A stretch of 64,000 nt of DNA, taken from positions 756,689 through 820,688 of the forward strand of contig KN832882.1 in the NCBI GenBank assembly GCA_000827325.1, read 5' to 3'. The notes under the pieces were generated by a model, which ran no database searches, had not been told where the DNA came from, and worked only from the letters and a program-made list of their open reading frames with translations. Positions 26,257 to 37,066 of the stretch are shown piece after piece. Source of the DNA: Oidiodendron maius Zn (Eukaryota > Ascomycota > Leotiomycetes > Myxotrichaceae). How positions within the stretch are numbered: position 1 is the stretch's first letter; each line of letters opens with the position of its first letter. Position numbers and translations under genes: made by a program.

Positions 26257-27491
26257 TTGTAGTTATAGCGATACAAAGAACTCTTTCCTATTGTCTATAC
26301 GAGGATTTTAGACTAACGAAGAAAGGTTTAGAATATAAGGGAAAAGCAGACAGCTATATGACCTAAAAAGTAATCTGCGCATAGGGGCTAACCGAAGCAA
26401 TATATGAGGAAATAGTATCTTCAGGATCCACTTGTTCTTATGAAGGTGGATCCTCGATTATCGAAGCAATCGCTACACTCCTTGTTATGGCTCTTACAAA
26501 GAATGGATCTTGCCGCCTTCACACCACCATGCATCTCATGACAGCTGAATCTTCTGGGCATTTGACATTTTGATCTTTGTAGGAAGGTGGCATTATGGTG
26601 ACATTTGCCAGAGCGGAATATTCGAAAACACTAGTGCCAGACATGTCATTTCAACCAGACCACTCTTTACTGGCACCTCACGCCGCGATATGTGATTATT
26701 CATGCAATTTGCTCAAGATTCTTTTCTCAGGAATTGTACCGGTCTATATTGTGATTAAATTAAAGCTATGCAAATTTATTATAAACATCAAGTGTATTCA
26801 TTTCGCAAAGTTGGGCACATTTACACCACAATTGGAGCCAAAGATGCTCTCTTCTCTTCTAATTTAGATACTTTATGTGGCGAAACCCCTCTTATACGGT
26901 TTATTGCAAACTTAGCCGTTAGTGGCCAAAGTAGCATAACTGCAAGTGCGGGGAGATAGCTATCAGAATTAGTGACCTTCTAGTAACAAGCTATTTATTC
27001 ACATTTACTGTGGGCTGAGCGAGAAAGGTTAAGAAAGAGGCACTTACAAAATGGCAGCCCCTCCTGCCTTTATCCAGTGTGAGGACCAATCAACATGTGC
27101 TGTTCGAGCCGTAGAATATTGTTTTTGAAGTCTAGATATAGGTTGTCGTAAATGTGCTCGGAAGAGTATTGACGAGGCGGGAAAACGAAGCAGCCGCGAC
27201 ATGATGTATAGTAGTTAAAATTGGTTGGGGGTTCAATAACGTTATAAAACAATTTTAATATATGCAGAGTACTGCAAGCGCCAAGGGACTGAGAAACTGT
27301 GCCGTTGATTTCATCACTCGTATTTATCCAAAGGCTAGCATCCGGTGAAGCCCGAAGGGCCACACATCATCAGATCTCACCCCACCTAATCATTCGAGCT
27401 ACCAGAGCCCTGACTCATCATAAATCTAGAAGATTATCCGAGTGTGTGACTAAAATACTCAGTTCGTAATTACGTTATAATCCTAAGGATT
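26257..27491. other. Intergenic, no supported gene
   Basis: About 1.2 kb. Short open frames at 26595-26867 and on the minus strand near 27070-27363 show no domain or start context. GGATCCACTTGTTCTT and AAGGTGGATCCTCG near 26428-26458 form a small imperfect inverted pair. Confidence 0.45.
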
Positions 27492-28529
27492 ATGTCTATA
27501 CCATCGGCCGTTCTCAGCATTGCCCTCGATCTCATCTTCTGCGGTTCCAGATTACTATACCGGGCATCTAATAACATGACCGACGCTAATCTTATGAATC
27601 TCTCCACTGATACATCAGGAAACACCAATTACACCCTGCAGAAATCTCACCTCATTCGAAATTTTCTCGAGGACAAGTTGGATGTTGAATGTCATGCCGA
27701 TGAGTGGGTGCTACTGAGCCCCGACTCGGCCGCATTCCCCCAGCCGAAATTAGCATCTCGTTCGGACCAGCAATTCACATGCAGGTTTCCATCGCCTCTT
27801 ATTCACAGCATGGATGAAGAGCCCGAAGCTCTGCTGTCCTCTGAAGCGAAACGCCGCTGCATCGAGAGCCTTGATGGAGGATTGCCACACATACCCATCC
27901 CAAGACGAGTTCAACAACACCGTCGATCTAATAGCGAAATCATACGAAATTTGACTGGAAGTAATATTGCTCTTGCACAGGTTGGCGATGTCTGGACATG
28001 CCGCAGTCAGTAAATACACTCGTTCACTTTCTCCGCTCGCAATATTCCCACTCATTCAAGGGGGTCAATGCCATATCCTACACATTTCTAGTGGGATCTG
28101 GTACCTGGAATCATTCCGAAGACCCCTGTTTCTTACGCAATGTCATGAGTTGCCTTGAGATAAACGTTACTCATCTCTAAATTTGGGTCACATAGAGCTA
28201 ACGAGTGAAAAGCCACCTGGGCAGGCCGCAATGATTTAGATGTCTCGAATCCTAGACCAGTGAAGGATGGGGCACTGCCAGCCTCATCTGCAGCTCTATT
28301 TTCCTCGTCTCCGTCGAGCTGGTCTAGTCCCGCGCGAAGCCACAGCTACTCCACTTTCATCTCGAAAGAGATACAAATGCGCGACAAGGTAAAAGAGCGC
28401 CTTGATCATTTGAAAAGAGACGAGGAAGGGAGTTCATTACTGAAAGGCAATGAGGCTTTACGGAGACTGAAGTGGGCGAAGGAAATGGCGGATATGTTCC
28501 CAGAGGAGTGTGACAGGGACTTCGCTTGA
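27492..28529 (+). CDS. Unrecognised, probably disordered protein, two-exon model
   Basis: Exon 27492-28005 is open for 171 codons from an ATG. A second open stretch to 28529 joins in frame if an intron 28006-28224 is removed; its 3' end has a good CTAAC branch point followed by CAG. The 272-residue product is Ser/Glu/Arg-rich with a basic patch (RRVQQHRRSNSEI), a Ser-rich segment (SSSPSSWSSPARSHS) and a helical charged C-terminus (MRDKVKERLDHLKRDEEG). A nuclear or cytosolic regulatory protein is possible, but no domain is recognised. The 219-nt intron is longer than others here and its GTCAGT donor is uncertain, so the model needs transcript support. Confidence 0.4.
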
Positions 28530-29208
28530 AACCGAAGAATGAAATCAAGATTGAGGCACTGTACTATTATATTGGAGATAATCTACCAAAAAAAAGTTAT
28601 GGCGTGTAGGAAGAACTTAACAATAATCGAGTATAATCTCAGTGGAGTGGGAATGATGGTAGTTTGTTGTAGGTTCATATTCAAATCGATATGTTTTAAA
28701 TCACGCCTATAGATTATTTGAGGTTGTTTGAGAAATGATTCAAAAGAATGAGTTCGCCAATTCAGCTGTTTGGGAGGCACTGCATCGCGGTGCATTAGAC
28801 TATCAACCAGCCAATATCTGGAGCGCAAGGATGCTGCCAAAAATTGCTCCGTGGTACAGTTTGTTCTAATGCAGTGTTCGAGGCCGTCAAAGCGAGCTGA
28901 CCATTAAAATTTGAATGTTGATCACGCCACTTGACGTATGTTCAGTGCATCGCTATTTCAAAGTCGTCACCCGATTCAATTGACTATGGAATGGAGTTAA
29001 ATCTGTCGGTGAAAAGTATCGTATGATGTACCAATGATTCGATTTAATTGCCGGATTGACATTTTGGGTTTATACTGGCATTCATAATTTCTACTCTGCA
29101 GTGTCTCTCTCAGCTATAGAAAGGCCGACTTGGACATGCTATAGCTTCGTATAGTAACCAAGCCCACAACCTCTTCAATCAAAATTGCCCATCCAAGCTA
29201 GTCTCACG
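28530..29208. other. Intergenic
   Basis: About 680 bp without a supported gene. The sequence from 29150 to 29208 is pyrimidine-rich and precedes the next gene. Confidence 0.45.
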
Positions 29209-29733
29209 ATGATTCTCTTCGAGACCGGCGCGTCTGTTTTCGAAGTAATGTGGGATGTTGCTCTTGCGTATTTTGTCATTCGAATATCATTTGTCTACTA
29301 CATAGTAACCTTTCTGTCCTCCTACCTTATTGCCCTCATCCCAAAGTCGATTTATTTCTCTCGAAATGTACTCTACCCCTCATCCTTTACGGCCAATCTT
29401 CTTACTATCGCCCTGATATCGCAATTTCTAATATCGTACTATAAGATCCCTCGGTTCGCAAGCTTCCGTCTCGGTATTGGACTCATGGCGATGTGTTTTA
29501 TGGTAGTGACAGAGATATGTACTTCTACATCGATGCACAAACAAGGATGGAGCTACAAACAGTGGTACGCCGAAAGTTTGAATTTGACCAAAGAAGCTCT
29601 GAGGCTATTAATCTTTACAGCGATGCCTACCATATGGATATTGGGTGAAAGCTTGTGGGATGAGGCGCGAAAGTTGCAGAAAAGTGGCTCCGTTAAAAAG
29701 AATATTACTGTCCCCGTGGTAGCAGAATTGTAA
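29209..29733 (+). CDS. Small four-helix membrane protein of unknown function
   Basis: Intronless, 174 residues from the ATG at 29209. Hydrophobic helices: VALAYFVIRISFVYYIVTF continuing into SSYLIALI, a FTANLLTIALISQFLI segment, LGIGLMAMCFMVVTEI, and LRLLIFTAMPTIWILG. The C-terminus is basic and hydrophilic (ARKLQKSGSVKKN). No family motif is recognised. Length, lack of internal stops and regular hydrophobic spacing support a real gene, though one this short could also be a fragment. Confidence 0.55.
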   Translation: MILFETGASVFEVMWDVALAYFVIRISFVYYIVTFLSSYLIALIPKSIYFSRNVLYPSSFTANLLTIALISQFLISYYKIPRFASFRLGIGLMAMCFMVVTEICTSTSMHKQGWSYKQWYAESLNLTKEALRLLIFTAMPTIWILGESLWDEARKLQKSGSVKKNITVPVVAEL

Positions 29734-31039
29734 GAACACTGAAGCCATGAAGATGAAAAATCGTGCAGGGGAAAGGAAGGGTGGCTAGATAAGAATTAAG
29801 GATAAGAAGCGATATTCATGTCTGTATTTTAACTACATTTCCCAAATAAAGTTTACCTGCGATATACAAATAACGTCCGTCCCTGCATAGCGAGACACCC
29901 ACCCTGCCGAGGATACCGATGGGTGCTTTAACTTCAGACCCTCTACATATATCGATATTCCCTATCATTTTATATAATTTGCGTGCTACAGCCACTCTTA
30001 AACATCGTAATCTACCCTAGCTAGAAAATTACTTTCACATCATCGTGTTCTCGTTTGCTCCATAGAGTCTTATTTAATGGGGTAATAAGATCTCCTCAAC
30101 CTAGCACTACTATCAAGCTTATACGACTACCCGAAGTCATAAAAGGCCTATATCCGGCCAATAGAGTGCTACAGCAATGGCAGAAAATTGCTATTAGCCT
30201 TGTTGCTGCTACAGCTCGCAAATTCATACTATATCGATACGTGGGTCGGTACTTGTAGAATATTTTCTTGGCTTTTTCTGCCATTTTTCGGATTTTAAAC
30301 CCTTATGCACGAAGATCGGCTGTGGCCTATGAAAGAGATTAAAATACCATTAAATGATCAGGAACAAATTATAATTTTAGAATTGTGAAAGACGTTGAAA
30401 TTGAAACCATTACTAATTGACGAAGGGTGTGGTGGGTTTCGTGGGGCATGGGGGTTGCTGGTGATGACCGGCACAGTTCCTAACGGACCTGCAGCTGCCG
30501 TACCCATTTATTCTGCTCGCATACTCTTCCCATCCATTTGTTCTCTCTCGTCTTTCCTCATCACTCTCTTAATTAGGTAGACGCCAATACACGCGCTGCC
30601 TATCGAAAGCTAATAGTGGTCAAAAAGTCTGAGCATCTCCATCGGTCAGAATTTTTAGCCAACGTAGCGCGAAAGAGTAAGCCGCTAACCCCTCTACTAT
30701 ACGACTCTTGAGAAACATCGAGCTTATTTAAAATTCAACTAGTGAGGTACTATCTACTAATCTAGAAGACGATCCATCAGATTTCCTGAGCACTATAGAT
30801 CGAAAGAAGGTGTATACTGCCCTTTCTGCTTATTCCTCTCTACTTCGGCTCTTCTACACTCGTTTGCAAAAATGGCTTCCCCTTGGCCTGGAATTTTAAC
30901 TTGACTGTGACAAGGGTTTCGGACGCAAGAGCTCCGTGGTATCTATATGCTCCATGTTGATACTTGATAAACGTCGCTCGCTAGGTTTGAACTTCAACGT
31001 TCAGTCAAGAACTCTAATCTCGCTTACCGGAGACGGAGC
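29734..31039. other. Intergenic, repeat-like debris
   Basis: About 1.3 kb with no supported gene. Frames around 30055-30284 and 30936-31139 are open but show no domain; the second is explained in part by the inverted HET fragment at 31040-31090. Confidence 0.45.
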
Positions 31040-31090
31040 AAATCGAAATCTCCTTCCACATGTAGAGATATCGTTCAAACCATTGTGCAT
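31040..31090 (-). pseudogene. 51-bp fragment of the HET-domain gene, inverted
   Basis: The reverse complement is identical over about 51 bases to part of the HET gene near 41464-41514, which encodes the region around QWFERYLYMWKEISIF. Similarity stops abruptly at both ends. It lies just downstream of the P450 pseudogene. Confidence 0.85.
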
Positions 31091-31174
31091 CGATTTCTTA
31101 TGTTGGGCTCATGCACAGACGACACACAAGCGTCCTTAACCTCGATGGGGATATAACACCAGTTGCTTATATAG

Positions 31175-33117
31175 CTACTGTACATATTTAAATTTCAAAG
31201 TGATATTATCGATATTAAGCAATTGGGTCTCGGCCTTCTGCATTGCGTCCCGCATTACTTTCTCATATGCGGGCCCTCGGCTACAGACATCAACCTCGTA
31301 CGGCTTTGGTTTGTTCACTAATCCAGCTGGTTGTTGCCGCGATCAGCTTGTATTTGATTGCAGAAGAAGACAGTTTTGAGTGCACTTACTGATTTTATCA
31401 TCCATATCCAACTTAAACCCAGGTTTGGCTTTAATATCGAACCCCCACAAGACCCGCGAGATAAAAATGAATAAAGAAGCCTCGGCGATTAGGATCCCTT
31501 GGCATAAGTATCTGCCAAACCCATAATGAAAGTGGTCTCGCTGCATATAATCCGTGCTCAAGGCAGAGGCGGCTGAGCCAACATCGTCATGCTTGAAACA
31601 ATCGGGATCAAAGACTTCCGGGTTCGGATAGCGTTCGGGATCTTTGCTCAGTGCAGTCAAATTCGGGAAGCAAATAGTCCCTTTAGGTATGAGCTTTCCT
31701 TTATATATATCGTCTTGAGTTGTGGTATGGGGGATGCCTAGCAAAATGTCAAGTTAGCGATGGATCTCCAATAACTTGGTTCTTAATTTTGCCGTAGGAA
31801 ACTCACCTAAGCTACCAATCACTCCCCATCGATGGACTTCTTTAATGAGGCTCCTGAGGTATGGCAGGGAGTCTTGATCTTCCCATGTAGGCAATCTATC
31901 ACAGCCTATAACACGATCCAGCTCTTTGCATTTCCAGTTAGCTATTGAAAATAGGCTCAAGAGGGAGGTAGTCACCTTCGTGGGCTTTCTTCACAGCTGC
32001 TGGTTGAAGCGCCATGATCTTGAAGAATGTCTGCAGGACACTACTTGTCGTATCCGCCCCAGCTCCAATGAGCATAGCCAAGATGTGTGTAACTTGTTCG
32101 TCATTAAGGGCCTCCTGAGACTGGACCTATACCGGGGGTCAGCCTGGACATGGAATATACAAAGACCAGACATTACGCCTAAGAGCATTTTTGCGAAGCA
32201 TTCCGGAGCCTCCTCCTTTGCTATCGCCTCTCGTAGGAGGTTTAGCACCGTCACGTGCAAGGAATTCTCTCTGACCTTCATTGCCATTGCCGAGTGATGC
32301 CATGGTTGGAGGAATAATGGTAATTTTTGCAACACCGGAATGAAATCTATGAGTAGGGAACCTGGAAGAATGACTGTTATGAGTGTTAGTAATCCCAACA
32401 CAGAACAGAGAACATTGTTCCTGACTCTTCAGATTATCCTCCCGGACGGAATAAAATTCGGCCAGTACAGGGTTGTCGTATCGGGGAATCCGTACTCCAT
32501 ACACGGCACTGAATATTATGCTCTTAACGAACCGTTCGGTATCATGCAGAAACGATTCGGGTCTGTCCAGCAAATCACATATGGTAGCTTTCGACTCATA
32601 GTCCTGGTATTATCGGAAGAGCATCGACTGTCGAGGGCCTAGGAAGGTATGGTAGAGCTTGCGCAAAAATCTAAATAACTCTCCAGAAGGCACAGAGACA
32701 ATTCGCCATGGCCATATCGAAGCATGGAAGTCATTTTGCTCGGGACGGGATGAATAAATCGTCCCTCGCTACCGGCATTTAGCTACCGAAACAAGCATTT
32801 GTTGCGAACGGGAGCTACTCACATCGTTCAGAAGCTCCTTTGCAGCCTTGGGCGTATTGATGACAATACCGGTCCCGGGCTGTGCCAAAGCATACAGATG
32901 TTTCCCCATCGGTGCCTGATGCGCGTGTGAGCTCTTTGTCCGGCTCCGATTGAAGAGTGATAAACGTCAAAACAATTCCAAGAAGCCCCAGAGGTATTGG
33001 TCCGTTTGGATATCTAGAACGGTCTGTGAAAGATGGGAGGATGAAGAGCAGAAGCACGAAACCAGCCACGCCTCAAAGTGCGAGTGATAGAAAGGGTCCT
33101 GGGAGCAGGACGTCCAT
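31175..33117 (-). pseudogene. Cytochrome P450 (fungal secondary-metabolism type), inactivated
   Basis: Reading from ATG at 33117 to TAG at 31175, nearly a whole P450 can be followed through several GT-AG introns: N-terminal membrane helix and proline-rich hinge (YPNGPIPLGLLG), PWRIVS and FLRKLYHTFLGPRQS, the ExxR helix (KEVHRW), PERYPNPEVFDPDCF, heme loop (YGFGRYLCQG, Cys present) and a C-terminal KPKPYEVD segment. It is broken by a TGA at 33073-33075 in the signal anchor, a frameshift near 32925, and a TAA at 32610-32612. Both stops are one C-to-T change from CGA and CAA. Fungal relatives oxidise polyketides and related metabolites. Neighbouring remnants include a UbiA prenyltransferase and an O-methyltransferase, so these may be relics of one pathway. 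Confidence 0.85.
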
Positions 33118-33321
33118 TTCTGCAGCAACAGATAGAATTCGGCCACTGTGTCACAAAACCATATCAATGGAGTCTGAAGTTAAGAGCGGTTCCAATAGAC
33201 AAGAGCTGATGGCTAAGAGCGGCACTGGCTGTGTTCATGTTGCACTCTTTTAAGGTTGGCGCTGATTCGTTGAGGGCTGGGCGGGGCAATTGTCAACTGG
33301 CGCTCAGCTAATGCACCCATG

Positions 33322-33416
33322 AAAAGCCAACAGCTAACAAAAGCCAACAGCTAACAAAAGCCAACAGCCAACAAAAGCCAACAGCCAACATAAGCCAACA
33401 GCCAACAGCCAACATA
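33322..33416. repeat. Minisatellite, 17-bp unit, about 5.5 copies
   Basis: Tandem AAAAGCCAACAGCYAAC units; the last copies carry AACAGCC duplications and ATAAGCC variants. It lies about 200 bp upstream of the P450 pseudogene start. Confidence 0.9.
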
Positions 33417-33928
33417 GGCCGACGCGCAATCAACCAGCTACTCTGCAGTATGCATGTCCGGCGTCCTATGTAAGCACTAAGAACGCCGCGCGATAGTGTC
33501 GGAGCTTTTGCACAAAATCGGCATTTGGGTTTGCGCTCCACGAGTAGTCGCGTTACGAGTATCTATGATCTACAGCGGGACTCTCCAACGCGAGCCGGTG
33601 AATGGGAGTTCGTATTGAAACATGGTCAAGCACTGTATTAATTGCATAAGATAAAGATAAATCTACTTAGGTATTATATATACTAGATTATATAACTATT
33701 ATACTCTCTAGACTTAAATCGGATTAGGTCTTATCTAGAATTAGATAAAGAATTAGATTTAGGAGGATTACTAGTATACTAGATATAGCTAGCCTATCTA
33801 AGGTTATACTATCCTAATCAAAGTAAATAATACTAGATACTAGAATATAGGACTAGACACTTATATTAAGAGAGTTTATAGCTCCTAGAGGGAGTTATAC
33901 TAGGTAGTTATTAATATAAATAATGTTG
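33417..33928. other. Intergenic with AT-saturated tract
   Basis: From about 33650 to 33920 the sequence is TA-rich and CpG-poor, resembling the RIP block at 18.8-24.4 kb. No gene is supported. Confidence 0.5.
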
Positions 33929-34574
33929 ACCGATATCAGGGCCTCAAGCATATGAAAGGCGATACAGCACTAATACGCGCACAGAGCCTATGCATTGAGT
34001 GCTCAGTCCTCTTGCATTGAGCTTGCGTATAGAGCTTACGAGTCCTACAGACTGTAAGCATGTATATAAGGACGGTATTGCATTCCTAAGGAGGTTCCTT
34101 AAGTTGTCTCTGCATCACTCACTTTACCCACTGCTTTCGGCATTCTGCTATGCCGAAAGCCTATAATATAACTGAGTTTCACCTTGATATCCAATTACAA
34201 CCTGTGCACTACTGAACCTCTGCTTCAAGAAATAATAATAATAATAATAATATTCTTACTACCTAGGCTATATAGCATACGGAGCCTCTAAATTATATTA
34301 ATTTATACGGTAAAACCCTACCCTAAGGCGGGATAAAAACCCATCTACTGCTGAGTTGCTTTCTCAACTTAACCTTCTAGCCTGGCGATACTTGGCAATT
34401 AGGATGCTAGTGAAGCGCCAGTAAAGCGCTAGTGGGGCGCTATCAAGGCACTTACTAGCTGCCGTCTTGGCCCTCAGCTCTGCAGCGCTCTGCTAGCGGG
34501 AACTCCAGGAACCGTCCTGTCGCTAGGGGTACCGTGTCGCCGTGCGAAAGTTACATCTTCTTTGCTACTCAATT
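33929..34574. repeat. Repeat, possibly LTR-type sequence, ending at an assembly gap
   Basis: It begins TGTTGACCGATATCAGGG, an LTR-like TG start, and contains TATATAAGGACG, an inverted pair (TGCTTTCGGCATTC and GCTATGCCGAAAGC), an (ATA)n run at 34231-34252, and a GC-rich stretch with AGCGCY units. Its last 340 bases recur exactly after the gap. No coding region is recognised. Confidence 0.5.
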
Positions 34575-35514
34575 NNNNNNNNNNNNNNNNNNNNNNNNNN
34601 NNNNNNNNNNNNNNNNNNNNNNNNNNNNNNNNNNNNNNNNNNNNNNNNNNNNNNNNNNNNNNNNNNNNNNNNNNNNNNNNNNNNNNNNNNNNNNNNNNNN
34701 NNNNNNNNNNNNNNNNNNNNNNNNNNNNNNNNNNNNNNNNNNNNNNNNNNNNNNNNNNNNNNNNNNNNNNNNNNNNNNNNNNNNNNNNNNNNNNNNNNNN
34801 NNNNNNNNNNNNNNNNNNNNNNNNNNNNNNNNNNNNNNNNNNNNNNNNNNNNNNNNNNNNNNNNNNNNNNNNNNNNNNNNNNNNNNNNNNNNNNNNNNNN
34901 NNNNNNNNNNNNNNNNNNNNNNNNNNNNNNNNNNNNNNNNNNNNNNNNNNNNNNNNNNNNNNNNNNNNNNNNNNNNNNNNNNNNNNNNNNNNNNNNNNNN
35001 NNNNNNNNNNNNNNNNNNNNNNNNNNNNNNNNNNNNNNNNNNNNNNNNNNNNNNNNNNNNNNNNNNNNNNNNNNNNNNNNNNNNNNNNNNNNNNNNNNNN
35101 NNNNNNNNNNNNNNNNNNNNNNNNNNNNNNNNNNNNNNNNNNNNNNNNNNNNNNNNNNNNNNNNNNNNNNNNNNNNNNNNNNNNNNNNNNNNNNNNNNNN
35201 NNNNNNNNNNNNNNNNNNNNNNNNNNNNNNNNNNNNNNNNNNNNNNNNNNNNNNNNNNNNNNNNNNNNNNNNNNNNNNNNNNNNNNNNNNNNNNNNNNNN
35301 NNNNNNNNNNNNNNNNNNNNNNNNNNNNNNNNNNNNNNNNNNNNNNNNNNNNNNNNNNNNNNNNNNNNNNNNNNNNNNNNNNNNNNNNNNNNNNNNNNNN
35401 NNNNNNNNNNNNNNNNNNNNNNNNNNNNNNNNNNNNNNNNNNNNNNNNNNNNNNNNNNNNNNNNNNNNNNNNNNNNNNNNNNNNNNNNNNNNNNNNNNNN
35501 NNNNNNNNNNNNNN
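34575..35514. other. Assembly gap, 940 N
   Basis: A run of unknown bases. The 340 bases before and after it are identical, so its estimated length is unreliable and it may not exist. Confidence 0.99.
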
Positions 35515-35854
35515 ATAATAATAATAATAATATTCTTACTACCTAGGCTATATAGCATACGGAGCCTCTAAATTATATTAATTTATACGGTAAAACCCTA
35601 CCCTAAGGCGGGATAAAAACCCATCTACTGCTGAGTTGCTTTCTCAACTTAACCTTCTAGCCTGGCGATACTTGGCAATTAGGATGCTAGTGAAGCGCCA
35701 GTAAAGCGCTAGTGGGGCGCTATCAAGGCACTTACTAGCTGCCGTCTTGGCCCTCAGCTCTGCAGCGCTCTGCTAGCGGGAACTCCAGGAACCGTCCTGT
35801 CGCTAGGGGTACCGTGTCGCCGTGCGAAAGTTACATCTTCTTTGCTACTCAATT
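35515..35854. repeat. Exact 340-bp copy of 34235-34574
   Basis: Aligned line by line with an offset of 1,280 and no difference seen. It ends at ...GCTACTCAATT and runs directly into the UbiA fragment. Either the two contig ends overlap and were not merged, or these are two copies of a recent repeat. Confidence 0.95.
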
Positions 35855-36449
35855 GATCCTCTGCCTCGGGATTCTTTGGCAGACATGCAGGCAAGGAATA
35901 CCCTATGCCATATTATATCACCCTGGGCCTCATCTACCCATACGCCAAACGCTTCACCAACTATCCGCAGCTCCTGCTAGGACTCACTGTTGCCTGGGGT
36001 CTCATCATCGGATTCGTCTCTATCCCTATTAATTCCCAGATCTGGGTTCGAACGAGGCTTCTGCGCTGGGCTGTCTCTTCGCTTCACAAGTCACCTGGGC
36101 AGTTATTGGAGATACAATATATGCTCTTCAAGATGCCGGCGACGACCCTAAAGCCGGCGTGAAACCCATGGCTGTGACTTACAGGAATAGTTTGAAAGTT
36201 CTACTGTCCTTCGAAGTGATGGTACACGTTGTGGCTCTGATGCTCGCAGGAAACTCGATAGGTGCAGGCATTTTCTATTTCCTGGTGGCTGGCGGAGGGA
36301 ATGCGGTAGTTCTGACCCTGATTGTGTGGAATATTGACGCGAGCAACCCAAAGGAATGCGGGTGGTGGTTTCGCAATGGCAACTGGCTCGTTGGAGGGAG
36401 CTTCTCAGCAGGCCTTCTTGGGGAGTACGTAACTAGGCTCACAATCTGA
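35855..36449 (+). pseudogene. UbiA-family prenyltransferase, 3' half only
   Basis: The frame from about 35870 reads YPYAKRFTNYPQLLLGLTVA, then shifts near 36040 and continues as VTWAVIGDTIYALQDAGDDP with KAGVKPMAVTYRNS following, ending at TGA 36447-36449 after four more membrane helices. The second Asp-rich motif (DTIYALQDAGDDPKAG) is the UbiA signature that binds prenyl diphosphate with magnesium. The first Asp-rich motif and start codon are missing because the 5' end abuts the repeat and gap. The frame change could be a one-base lesion or an unusually short 41-nt intron; comparison with COQ2-type spacing favours the lesion. UbiA enzymes prenylate aromatic rings in membranes. Confidence 0.8.
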
Positions 36450-37066
36450 CAGTAAAAATGTGTACCCCTTCTTCGTTTCTCGGGTCTCTCCACAGTGCAT
36501 GGAAGTTCCCGTATGGCGACACAAAAAGCCGCCCGCCACCAGCAGCTCCCTGCAACAAAACCGCTTGCACGAACTACAGTATGGTCATACGTAGCCAGTG
36601 CGCGGAGCTCCATGTTGAAGCGCTCCAATGCGCGATTCCAGCCCCGTAGCAGTGTAACATGGCCGCATGCGTGACAGCATGCATGGCACGCCCATGCTTC
36701 AAGTCTCCGCGGGGCACAGCAGGTCCGATAAGCCTCATTTACGGCGTGGTGCAGCAGGCAGTCCACTTATGCCAACCGCCGCTTTTACACGGCCCCCTTC
36801 CTCTCGACGCAAGGTTGGAGTGTGTATGGTCACAGGTGAGGCGCTGCTTGTACGGAGTATAGGCTGCTTGAATAGGCTGCCGTATACTGTGCAACATGCT
36901 GCAAGTTGGTTCCTGGATCCAGACTCTGATCTTACACTTACCCCACCAACAGTGAAATACATAACAGCCGCCAGAATTGTCTGGCTACTAACTGTCTCCC
37001 ATTTTTCAACCCATCCGAGTTTAGATTGCATTCTACGAGCTCAAGTCTACCTTTCAAAGTATCAAG
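36450..37066. other. Intergenic
   Basis: About 600 bp, relatively GC-rich, with GCATGC and CATGG repeats near 36665-36700. Open frames exist on both strands but have no domain content. The end should hold the O-methyltransferase promoter. Confidence 0.45.

Noticed and set aside
34534-35571. Very long open frames across 34534-35571
   Set aside because: They consist almost entirely of unknown bases in the assembly gap.
36275-36766. 163-codon minus-strand frame rich in Cys and His
   Set aside because: Overlaps the UbiA 3' end in antisense, has no zinc-finger spacing and no start context.
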